A stretch of DNA of 32,601 nucleotides, from NCBI GenBank assembly GCA_022778545.1, contig JALFDW010000009.1, positions 1 to 32,601 of the forward strand. The letters run 5' to 3'. This DNA is from a bacterium (GTDB taxonomy: Bacteria; Bacillota; Clostridia; Christensenellales; CAG-138). Made by a program: the position numbers and the translations under genes. The notes beneath the pieces were generated by a model. That model did no database searches, was not told where the DNA came from, and saw nothing but the letters and a program-made list of their open reading frames with translations. This document shows, piece by piece, positions 24,630 through 32,278 of the stretch (positions within the stretch are counted from its first letter, which is position 1; the number at the start of each line of letters is the position of its first letter).

Positions 24630-26765
24630 TTGTCCGTATATCTGGCGCATATTTCTGAGGATGGCCGCGAACAAACATTGGATGCTCACCTGAACGGGAC
24701 TGCGGAGCGCTGCGCGCAGTTTGCATCAGCCTTCGGTGCGGAACAGGCCGGCCGCTTTACCGGTGCGGTACATGACATCGGCAAAGCAACAACCGGTTTT
24801 CAGGCGCGCCTGCACGGCGGAAAGAAAGTCGACCATGCCACGGCCGGCGCACTCGAATGCATAAAGCAGAACGCATGGCAGATTGCATGTTGTGTGGCAG
24901 GGCATCACGGCGGCCTGCCGGATGTCGGCAACCCGCGTACGGATCAGCCCGGCGACCCGACTCTGTTCGGGCGGCTGAAGAAAGGAATCAAGAGCAGCAT
25001 CAGCACAGACTGGCGCGGCACACTTCCCATGCTGCCCCCGCCTGGCTTTGCCAATGATCCGCTTGCAGGCTCGTTCTGGATCAGGATGCTCTATTCCTGC
25101 CTTGTGGACGCGGACTATCTCGATACGGAGGCCTTCCAGTCAAACGGCAATGTGGAACGCGGCGGATACGATCCGCTCCCCGTCCTTTGGGAGCGGTTGG
25201 AGCAATATGTTTCCGCATGGCAAAACCCTGCCTCTGAGATTAACCGGCGGCGCTGCGAGATCCTGCGCGCCTGCATTGACGGCGGAACGCGCGAAAAAGG
25301 GCTCTATACGCTGAGCGTCCCAACAGGTGGCGGAAAGACGGTATCCTCCCTGTCCTTCGCTCTCCGCCATGCCGTGCACCACGGAATGCAACGCATCGTT
25401 TATGTGATCCCCTATACTTCGATTATTGAGCAGACTGCCTCCGTATTCCGGGAAATCCTCGGCGATGAGAATGTGCTTGAGCATCATTCCGGCGCGCTGT
25501 TCGACCCGGAGGACTGCGTTTCCGCTTCCACACGCCGCCACGCAAACGCGGCGGAAAACTGGGACGCGCCGGTCATCGTAACGACAGCCGTCCAGTTTTT
25601 CGAATCAGTTTATGCAAACCGCCCCTCCAAGTGCCGGAAGCTGCATAACCTTGCAAACAGCGTCATCATCTTTGATGAAGCGCAGCTTCTTCCCACGGCG
25701 CATCTGCGCCCCTGCACTGCAGCAATTGCCTGCCTCACAGCACATTTCGGCGCGACCGCCGTTTTGTGCACCGCCACGCAGCCCGCGCTTAGCGACCTGC
25801 TGCGCCAATACGCGCCTTTTCAGGAAGCACAGGAGCTTTGCCCCGAAACAGACGCGCTTTACCGCCAGTTCCGCCGCGTAACGTTCCATGAAGCGGGCAA
25901 GCTGAGCCGCCGGGCGCTTGCCGATGCCCTTTCCGAACTGCCGGAAGTGCTTTGCATCGTCAATACCCGCAAGGCTGCCGGAGAGCTGTTCAACATGCTC
26001 CCACCGGAGGGAAGCTTTCATCTTTCCACGCTGATGTACCCTGCGCACCGGCAGGCTGTACTCGAAACGGTTCGTTCACGCCTTCTCCGCGGGCTTCCAT
26101 GCCGCGTGGTCTCCACCTTGCTGATCGAAGCTGGCGTTGATGTGGATTTTCCGGCCGTTTACCGGGAAAAAGCCGGGCTCGATTCCATTCTTCAGGCGGC
26201 GGGGCGCTGTAACCGCAACGGCAAACGCCCTGTGGAAGAAAGCATCGTTACGATTTTTGAAGGGGAAGATGCGCCGCCACCCCTGTTTCGCATGAACATC
26301 CGTGCCACAAATGAGGCGCTGAAAGGCGATGCTGACCCGGCAGAGCCGGAAACGATCGCACGGTATTTTGCTGCTTTCCGTTCCCTTGCGGGAGATGGGA
26401 TCGACAAGAACGGCGTCGTTCGCGCCTTTGAGCGCGGGATCGCGGGCTGCATCATGCCGTTTCACACGGTTGCAGAGCAGTTCCACATGATCGATGCAAA
26501 CACAAAAACAGTCTACATTCCCTTAGGCAAAGGCGAAAAACCCATCCGGTCGCTGCAGGCCGGTCTTCATTCGCGCAAGCTGTACCGGCTGGCCGGGCGC
26601 TACGCCGTTTCCGTTTACGAGCAGCATTACAACGCGCTGCTTTCCGCCGGAGACATTGAGCCGCTTGACGAAAACAGCGCAGTCTTATGCAACCTCGATC
26701 TGTATGATGAAAACGGCGCAGGGCTTTCGCTGGATGCGGATTCCGGGAAGGCGTTGTTCATTTAA
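24630..26765 (+). CDS. cas3: CRISPR-associated helicase-nuclease Cas3 (type I-C)
   Basis: Cas3 is recruited to the R-loop by the effector and unwinds and cuts the non-target strand. The product is 711 residues. The HD nuclease domain carries H48-D49 (VHDIGK), H69 and H92-H93 (GHHGG). The helicase has Walker A PTGGGKT (231-237), DEAQ box (349-352), the SAT-like TATQP and motif VI QAAGRCNRNG. The fused HD-helicase layout is normal for type I-C. I choose TTG at 24630 because AAAGGAGG (24615-24622) lies 7 bases upstream. The ATG two codons earlier is only one base after that site. It is the first gene of the cas operon. Confidence 0.95.
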   Translation: MSVYLAHISEDGREQTLDAHLNGTAERCAQFASAFGAEQAGRFTGAVHDIGKATTGFQARLHGGKKVDHATAGALECIKQNAWQIACCVAGHHGGLPDVGNPRTDQPGDPTLFGRLKKGIKSSISTDWRGTLPMLPPPGFANDPLAGSFWIRMLYSCLVDADYLDTEAFQSNGNVERGGYDPLPVLWERLEQYVSAWQNPASEINRRRCEILRACIDGGTREKGLYTLSVPTGGGKTVSSLSFALRHAVHHGMQRIVYVIPYTSIIEQTASVFREILGDENVLEHHSGALFDPEDCVSASTRRHANAAENWDAPVIVTTAVQFFESVYANRPSKCRKLHNLANSVIIFDEAQLLPTAHLRPCTAAIACLTAHFGATAVLCTATQPALSDLLRQYAPFQEAQELCPETDALYRQFRRVTFHEAGKLSRRALADALSELPEVLCIVNTRKAAGELFNMLPPEGSFHLSTLMYPAHRQAVLETVRSRLLRGLPCRVVSTLLIEAGVDVDFPAVYREKAGLDSILQAAGRCNRNGKRPVEESIVTIFEGEDAPPPLFRMNIRATNEALKGDADPAEPETIARYFAAFRSLAGDGIDKNGVVRAFERGIAGCIMPFHTVAEQFHMIDANTKTVYIPLGKGEKPIRSLQAGLHSRKLYRLAGRYAVSVYEQHYNALLSAGDIEPLDENSAVLCNLDLYDENGAGLSLDADSGKALFI

Positions 26766-26834
26766 GCCTGTTTGTTTGCTGCCTCTGCAAATTTACCTGC
26801 TGTTGATATGAATTCAGAAAGGAGTGACCGTTAC

Positions 26835-27497
26835 ATGTCCATCTCAGTTGAGGTATGGGGCGATTACGCTTGCTTCTCGCGCCCGGAAATGAAGGTAGAG
26901 CGCGTAAGCTATGACGTCATGACCCCTTCCGCCGCCCGCGGTATCCTGGACGCCATCTTCTGGCATCCGGGGCTACGTTGGCACATCGACCGTATCCACG
27001 TTCTGTCACCGATCCATTTCACGAGCATTCGCCGCAATGAGGTGAAGGATGTAATCAGCGCAAGCAATGTGAAAACCACAATGGAGCGGCGGAAAGGCAC
27101 GCTTTATCTGGCCACGCCGGAAAGCATCCAGCAGCGCGCCGCGCTCGTCCTCTGCAATGTGCGTTATGTTATCGACGCGCATTTCGAGATGACGGAAAAA
27201 GCCGCACCGGGCGACAATCCCGGAAAGTTTCAGGACATCATGAAGCGGCGGCTCGCAAAAGGACAGGCCTACCATCAGCCCTGCTTCGGCGTGCGGGAAT
27301 TCCCGGCACACTTTGCCCTCTGCGAAACCATCCCACCCTGCCCGGAGGAACTGAAAGGAACACGGGACCTTGGCTGGATGCTGCTCGATCTCGATTATTC
27401 CGACCCGGCAGATATCCGCCCCATGTTTTTCCGCGCCGCGCTCAAAGACGGCGTTCTCACGGTGCCCTCCATCGACAGCGAGGAGGTGAAACGATGA
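26835..27497 (+). CDS. cas5c: Cas5c, pre-crRNA processing and effector subunit
   Basis: In type I-C, Cas5c (Cas5d) replaces Cas6: it cuts the repeat in the pre-crRNA and stays bound to the 5' handle of the crRNA in the effector. The product is 220 residues. SVEVWGDYACFSRPEMKVERVSY at the N-terminus (4-26, given here by its edges SVEVWG and KVERVSY) and PSAARGILDAIFW are family signatures. The conserved block KGQAYHQPCFGVREFPA is in the C-terminal half. The ATG at 26835 follows AAAGGAGTG at about 8 bases. The stop overlaps the cas8c start by four bases. Confidence 0.94.
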   Translation: MSISVEVWGDYACFSRPEMKVERVSYDVMTPSAARGILDAIFWHPGLRWHIDRIHVLSPIHFTSIRRNEVKDVISASNVKTTMERRKGTLYLATPESIQQRAALVLCNVRYVIDAHFEMTEKAAPGDNPGKFQDIMKRRLAKGQAYHQPCFGVREFPAHFALCETIPPCPEELKGTRDLGWMLLDLDYSDPADIRPMFFRAALKDGVLTVPSIDSEEVKR

Positions 27498-29227
27498 TCC
27501 TGCAGGCACTTACCCAACTTTATGAAGACCTGTTGGCGCGCGGAGAAATCCCTCCCCTCGGTTGGAGCGCAATCAATATCAGTTATGCGCTCTGCCTGGG
27601 AGAGGACGGACAGTTGGAGGAAGTCGTCCCCACCTTGCAGGAGGTGGACGCCGGGAAAGGAAAAACCGTGCTGCGGCCACAGGTAAAAGAGCTCCCCGCC
27701 GCCGTCAAACGTTCCTCCGGCATTCTTTCCAACTTTCTTTGGGACAATTCGAGCTACATGCTCGGCCTGGATGAAAAAGGGAAACCGGAGCGCAGCGTGG
27801 AGTGCTTTGATGCCTGCCGCGCACTGCACCACAGCATTTTGGATGGCGTTGACACCCTAGCGGCAAAAGCGATCCTCCGCTATTTTGACGCCTGGCAGCC
27901 TGCTGAAGCGGCGGAGCATCCCGCCCTTGCTCCCTACCTGAAAGAGATTATGAAAGGCGCGAACCTGATGTTCCGCGTTTCGGGCGTGTATGCGCAGGAG
28001 GATCCTGCGATCCGGGCGGCATGGCAAACCCATTATGACATGCAGGGCGGCGCAAAAATGCAATGCCTTGTGACAGGGAACATGGACTCCATCGCCGCTG
28101 TTCATCCTGCGGTCAGCGGGGTTCGCGGCGCACAGTCAAGCGGCGCGGCACTCGTCTCATTCAATGGCCCCGCATTTTGTTCTTATGGCAGGGAGCAGGG
28201 ATTCAATGCCCCGGTGGGCGAATATGCTGCTTTTGCCTATACGGCTGCACTGAACCACCTGCTTTCCGGCAAGGACAGTGTGCAGTTTATCGGCGATACA
28301 ACAGTCGTCTGCTGGGCGGAAGGCGCAGAACCGGCATATACCGATTTCGCATGCAGCGCGCTGTTCGGCGCCGAACTTCCGCAGGAGCTCACGGAGCAGG
28401 ATATCAGCGCAATGCTCAAACGCCTTGCAAACGGCCTGCCCTGCACAGAGCTCCCGCTCGACCCGAACCGGCCTTTCTATATCCTTGGCCTTGCGCCAAA
28501 CGCGGCGCGGCTCTCCGTGCGTTTCTTCCTGCGGGATACTTTCGGTGCGCTGATGCGCCACGTCAACGATCATCACATGCGCATGGAGATCATCCGCCCC
28601 GCAAACGACCCGCATACGTTTCTGCCACTTTGGGCCATGCTGCGGGAGACCGTGAACCTGAACTCCCGTGACAAGTCGCCAAGTCCGGCCATGGCAGCCG
28701 CCACAGCGCGCGCGATCTTCACAGGAGGGCTTTACCCTGCTTCCCTGCTCGAAGCCACCATGCTGCGCATCCGGGCAGAGCATAAAATCACACGCGGGCG
28801 TGCTGCGATCCTGAAAGCCTATTATTTAAGAAACGAAAATAAAGAATGCCCAAAGGAGGTCTTGACCGTGAGTCTCAACGAAGCAAGCACAAACATTTCT
28901 TACACGCTCGGGCGCCTGTTCTCCGTTTACGAAGCGGTACAGCAGGCGGCGAACCCCGGCATCAACACGACCATCAAAGACAAGTATTACAACTCCGCCG
29001 CATCCACACCCGCAACGATCTTCCCCATTCTGGATGGGCTTTGCCAGAAGCACCTGCGCAAGCTCGGCACAGGGCAGCGGATCTATTATGAAAAGCAGAT
29101 CATGGAGCTCAAAAACATCCTTGGCGAAGAGAATCCTCTGCGGCTCACGTTGCCGCAGCAGGGCTCGTTCAACCTTGGATATTATCATCAAACACAAAAA
29201 CGTTATCAGAAGAAGGAGGAACAATAA
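27494..29227 (+). CDS. cas8c: Cas8c (Csd1), large subunit of the type I-C effector
   Basis: Cas8c recognises the PAM and stabilises the R-loop. The product is 577 residues, normal for Csd1. It starts MILQALTQLYEDLLARGEIPPLGW and contains SGILSNFLWDNSSYMLG, CFDACRALH and a region WWxx-free but rich in short helices; the segment VSFNGPAFCSYGREQGFNAPVG is typical of Csd1 (edges VSFNGPAF and GFNAPVG). The last 119 residues form a helical domain that corresponds to the small subunit Cas11c, with its own internal ribosome site and GTG (see the entry at 28868). The start overlaps the cas5c stop (ATGA). Confidence 0.94.
   Translation: MILQALTQLYEDLLARGEIPPLGWSAINISYALCLGEDGQLEEVVPTLQEVDAGKGKTVLRPQVKELPAAVKRSSGILSNFLWDNSSYMLGLDEKGKPERSVECFDACRALHHSILDGVDTLAAKAILRYFDAWQPAEAAEHPALAPYLKEIMKGANLMFRVSGVYAQEDPAIRAAWQTHYDMQGGAKMQCLVTGNMDSIAAVHPAVSGVRGAQSSGAALVSFNGPAFCSYGREQGFNAPVGEYAAFAYTAALNHLLSGKDSVQFIGDTTVVCWAEGAEPAYTDFACSALFGAELPQELTEQDISAMLKRLANGLPCTELPLDPNRPFYILGLAPNAARLSVRFFLRDTFGALMRHVNDHHMRMEIIRPANDPHTFLPLWAMLRETVNLNSRDKSPSPAMAAATARAIFTGGLYPASLLEATMLRIRAEHKITRGRAAILKAYYLRNENKECPKEVLTVSLNEASTNISYTLGRLFSVYEAVQQAANPGINTTIKDKYYNSAASTPATIFPILDGLCQKHLRKLGTGQRIYYEKQIMELKNILGEENPLRLTLPQQGSFNLGYYHQTQKRYQKKEEQ
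28868..29227 (+). CDS. cas11c: Cas11c small subunit from an internal start within cas8c
   Basis: A full Shine-Dalgarno AAAGGAGG (28852-28859) lies 8 bases before a GTG (28868-28870) that is in frame with cas8c, codon 459. Translation from it gives 119 residues, the C-terminal helical domain of Cas8c: VSLNEASTNISYTLGRLFSV onward to the shared stop. It is known that type I-B, I-C and I-D effectors contain a Cas11 made by internal initiation inside cas8 or cas10d. The position, size and strength of the site here fit that exactly. A TTG at 28862 is too close to the ribosome site to be the start. Production is predicted, not shown. Confidence 0.82.
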   Translation: MSLNEASTNISYTLGRLFSVYEAVQQAANPGINTTIKDKYYNSAASTPATIFPILDGLCQKHLRKLGTGQRIYYEKQIMELKNILGEENPLRLTLPQQGSFNLGYYHQTQKRYQKKEEQ

Positions 29228-29228
29228 C

Positions 29229-30125
29229 ATGGCAGCCATTGCAAACCGCTACGAATTCGTGATCTTTTTTGATGTGGAAAACGGAAACCCGAACGGTGAC
29301 CCGGATGCGGGCAACATGCCCCGTATCGACCCGGAGACCGGGTATGGCATCGTAACGGACGTATGCCTGAAGAGGAAGATCCGCAATTATGTGGAAACCG
29401 TCCGGGACGGCGTGCCGGGGTATCGCATCTATGTGAAGGACAGCGTCCCCCTCAACCGCAGCGATGCGGAAGCATGCGCTTACCTTGGCGTCGAGCCCGA
29501 TGAAAAGAGCCTCAAGGCCGCAAAGAAAAAGGATGACAAGCTGGATGAAAAGCTGCGGAATTTCATGTGCGAAAACTTCTTTGACATCCGCACCTTCGGC
29601 GCCGTGATGACGACCTTTGTAAAAGGCGCGCTCAACTGCGGGCAGGTGCGCGGCCCGGTTCAGCTCGGGTTCGCCCGCAGCATAGACCCGATTCTGCCGC
29701 AGGAGGTAACGATCACCCGCGTTGCCATCACCACGGAGGCGGACGCCGAAAAGAAGGGCACGGAAATGGGTCGGAAATACATCGTCCCCTATGCACTGTA
29801 CCGGGCGGAAGGCTATGTTTCCGCGAACCTTGCACGCAAGGTCACCGGCTTCTCTGAAGACGACCTCCAACTGCTGTGGGAAGCCATCCTGAATATGTTC
29901 GAGCACGATCACTCCGCAGCGCGCGGCAAGATGGCCGTCCGCGAGCTCATCGTCTTCCGGCATGATTCTGAGCTTGGCAACGCGCCGGCACACAAGCTGT
30001 TTGAGCTGGTTCGCGCAGCGAAGCGAAACGAAGAGATCACCGCCCCGCGCTCCTATTCTGACTATGCCGTGACCGTGGATGAAGCGCAGCTTCCCGCCGG
30101 TGTGACCTGCGAAAGGTTCGCATGA
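29229..30125 (+). CDS. cas7c: Cas7c (Csd2), crRNA-binding backbone subunit
   Basis: Several copies of Cas7c form the helical backbone along the crRNA spacer in the effector. The product is 298 residues. The N-terminal strand and family motif FVIFFDVENGNPNGDPD (10-26) are clear, then GYGIVTDVCLKRKIRNYVE. DIRTFGAVM (about 117-125) and GPVQLGFARSIDPI are conserved Csd2 blocks. The ATG at 29229 follows AAGGAGGA (29213-29220) at 8 bases, a strong site in keeping with high stoichiometry. It begins one base after the cas8c stop and overlaps cas4 by four bases. Confidence 0.96.
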   Translation: MAAIANRYEFVIFFDVENGNPNGDPDAGNMPRIDPETGYGIVTDVCLKRKIRNYVETVRDGVPGYRIYVKDSVPLNRSDAEACAYLGVEPDEKSLKAAKKKDDKLDEKLRNFMCENFFDIRTFGAVMTTFVKGALNCGQVRGPVQLGFARSIDPILPQEVTITRVAITTEADAEKKGTEMGRKYIVPYALYRAEGYVSANLARKVTGFSEDDLQLLWEAILNMFEHDHSAARGKMAVRELIVFRHDSELGNAPAHKLFELVRAAKRNEEITAPRSYSDYAVTVDEAQLPAGVTCERFA

Positions 30126-30796
30126 GTTACCAGGAGGAGGATTACCTTCAGCTTTCCGGCATCCAGCATTTCAAGTTCTGCCGCAGGCAATGGGCGCTGA
30201 TCCACATCGAAAGCCAGTGGGCGGAAAACCTGCGGACGGTCAGCGGCACGCTGATGCATGAGAACGCGCATGATGCAGATTTTCGGGAAAGCCGGGGTGA
30301 CCTTATCATCACCCGCGGGATGCCAGTCTTTTCCCCTGCGCTTGGGGTATCCGGCCAATGCGACGTAGTGGAATTCCGCCGCTCCCACGGCGGGATTCCG
30401 CTTCGCAGGCAGGAGGGACTTTGGCTCCCCTACCCTGTTGAATACAAACACGGCGTATTCCGGGAGGATACCGGTGACACGCTCCAGCTTTGCGCGCAGG
30501 CCATGTGCCTTGAGGAAATGCTTTGCTGCGCCATTTCCGAAGGCGCGCTTTACTACGGAGAGACGCACCGGAGAACCATTGTGCAGTTTACGGAAGCGCT
30601 TCGGCAGAAAGTGCGGGAAACACTGCTTGAAATGCATGCGCTGTTTCAGCGGAAGCATACTCCGCGCGTCAAAACACGCACAGCCTGCAATGCCTGTTCC
30701 CTGAAAGAGTTATGCCTGCCCCAGTTGATGCGGCGCAGCTCTGTAGCGGAATACCTCGCCAATGCATTGAAGGAGGACGCATGCGACACCTTCTGA
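30122..30796 (+). CDS. cas4: Cas4 (RecB-like nuclease of spacer acquisition)
   Basis: Cas4 trims prespacers and checks the PAM so that spacers are inserted in the right orientation with Cas1-Cas2. The product is 224 residues. The [4Fe-4S] cysteines are C20 (FCRRQW) and C189, C192, C198 (CNACSLKELC). The RecB-type nuclease residues are H46 or H50, D81 (GQCDVVEF), E107 and K109 (PVEYKHG). It overlaps cas7c by four bases and cas1 by 16, so it is tightly coupled with the adaptation module. Confidence 0.95.
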   Translation: MSYQEEDYLQLSGIQHFKFCRRQWALIHIESQWAENLRTVSGTLMHENAHDADFRESRGDLIITRGMPVFSPALGVSGQCDVVEFRRSHGGIPLRRQEGLWLPYPVEYKHGVFREDTGDTLQLCAQAMCLEEMLCCAISEGALYYGETHRRTIVQFTEALRQKVRETLLEMHALFQRKHTPRVKTRTACNACSLKELCLPQLMRRSSVAEYLANALKEDACDTF

Positions 30797-31812
30797 ACAC
30801 GCTTTTTATCCTCTCCGAAGATGTTTATCTTTCTCTTGATGGAGAAAACGTTCTTGCCAACCGCGATAAACAGGTATTGGCCCGTTATCCGCTGCATACG
30901 CTTCAGAGCATCGTGACGTTCTCCTATGCGGGCGCCTCTCCCGCTCTGATGGGCGCTTGTACGAGCCATGGAATCGGGCTTGCGTTCTGCACGCCCGGCG
31001 GAAGATTTCTTGCCCGTGTTTCCGGAAAAAGCAGCGGGAATGTTTTGCTGCGGCGAACGCAATACCGCCTGGCAGATGACCCTGTTGCCAGCTGCCGCAT
31101 TGCGCGGAGCATGATCTTCGGAAAGCTGTATAACGTGCGTTGGAGCATAGAGCGTACCCGCCGGGATCATCCGATGCGCATCGATGCAGAAAAGTTTTCC
31201 GCAGCTTCCGCAGAACTCAGGAAGCTGCTTTCAAAGGTTGCTGAGGAAACATCGTCTGAAGGTCTGCGCGGGCTGGAGGGATTAGGCGCAAGCGTGTATT
31301 TCAGCGTTTTTGGCGACATGATCCTTAACCCAAGCGCCGGTTTCTCCTTCCATGGGCGCAATCGCCGCCCGCCATTGGATCCCGTAAATGCACTGCTTTC
31401 GTTCGCATACACGCTGCTTGCCCATGATTGCGCATCCGCGCTTGAAAGCGTTGGGCTGGATTCGTATGTGGGCTTCCTTCACCGGGATCGTCCGGGGAGA
31501 ACCTCGCTCGCACTCGACCTTATGGAAGAACTGCGCCCCTGCATGGCAGAACGCTTCGTGCTGACGCTCATCAATAACCGCATGGTATCGGAGAAGGATT
31601 TCTCATTCCGAGAAAGCGGTGCAGTGCTTCTCACAGACGATGCACGCAAATCGTTTCTCAAAAGCTGGCAGGAGAAAAAGAAAGAAGTCCTGACCCATCC
31701 CTATCTTGGAGAGAAGATGCCCTGGGGGCTTGTTCCTTATATGCAGGCATTGCTGCTCGCCCGCCATTTGCGCGGCGACCTTGATGCTTACCCGCCATTT
31801 TTATGGAAGTGA
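30781..31812 (+). CDS. cas1: Cas1 integrase
   Basis: Cas1 forms the integrase with Cas2 and inserts new spacers at the leader end of the array. The product is 343 residues. Catalytic residues are visible: E166 (GLRGLEG), H234 (GFLHRDRPGRTSLALDLMEE) and the acidic D246/E249/E250 group before LRP. The ATG at 30781 follows AGGAGG (30771-30776) and lies inside the end of cas4. The longer open frame upstream is the cas4 gene in another frame. Confidence 0.96.
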   Translation: MRHLLNTLFILSEDVYLSLDGENVLANRDKQVLARYPLHTLQSIVTFSYAGASPALMGACTSHGIGLAFCTPGGRFLARVSGKSSGNVLLRRTQYRLADDPVASCRIARSMIFGKLYNVRWSIERTRRDHPMRIDAEKFSAASAELRKLLSKVAEETSSEGLRGLEGLGASVYFSVFGDMILNPSAGFSFHGRNRRPPLDPVNALLSFAYTLLAHDCASALESVGLDSYVGFLHRDRPGRTSLALDLMEELRPCMAERFVLTLINNRMVSEKDFSFRESGAVLLTDDARKSFLKSWQEKKKEVLTHPYLGEKMPWGLVPYMQALLLARHLRGDLDAYPPFLWK

Positions 31813-31819
31813 GGCTTTC

Positions 31820-32110
31820 ATGCTGGTTTTGATCACATACGATGTAAATACGGAAGATGCGGCAGGCCGCAGGCGCTTGCGCCAAATCGCAAAGCAATGC
31901 GTCAATTATGGGCAGCGCGTGCAGAATTCTGTTTTCGAATGCCTGCTCGATGCAGCACAATGCCGCATGCTTCAGGCAAAGCTGTGCTCGATCATGGATT
32001 GTGAAAAGGACAGCCTGCGGTTTTACTATTTGGGGAAACGCTATGAAAACAAAATTGAACACTTCGGCTGCAAGGCTTCATATTTACCCGAGGACACGCT
32101 CATCATTTAG
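31820..32110 (+). CDS. cas2: Cas2
   Basis: Cas2 is the central dimer of the Cas1-Cas2 integrase. The 96 residues and ferredoxin-like pattern fit: the first strand MLVLITYDVNTED with conserved D8, the RRLRQIAKQCVNYGQRVQNSVFEC segment (edges RRLRQ and SVFEC), and SLRFYYLG. The ATG at 31820 follows the cas1 stop by seven bases, with a weak GGCTTTC leader, so it probably relies on coupling to cas1. The final base of its stop codon is the first base of an 11-bp inverted repeat. Confidence 0.95.
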   Translation: MLVLITYDVNTEDAAGRRRLRQIAKQCVNYGQRVQNSVFECLLDAAQCRMLQAKLCSIMDCEKDSLRFYYLGKRYENKIEHFGCKASYLPEDTLII

Positions 32111-32278
32111 TGCGAACCTGAAGCGAGCAGAATTTCTCCGGCAGGTTCGCACCCGAAATCCACATCAAAATATGGAATATTGCGCAAAATCCTGCCCGAT
32201 TTTGTGCAGCGCTGTCGTTTTCTGAAAAAACATAGCGGTTTTTACCAGAAAATGGTATACTTATTATGGTTTTCCGCA
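32110..32278 (+). promoter_or_regulatory. CRISPR leader
   Basis: This 168-base region runs between cas2 and the first repeat. It holds a perfect 11-bp inverted repeat (GTGCGAACCTG 32110-32120 with CAGGTTCGCAC 32142-32152), a second hairpin (GCGCAAAATC 32182-32191 with GATTTTGTGC 32198-32207, one G-U pair), A/T-rich tracts, and an extended -10 (TGGTATACT, TATACT 32256-32261) that would start the pre-crRNA about 11 bases before repeat 1. No good -35 is visible. Confidence 0.75.
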
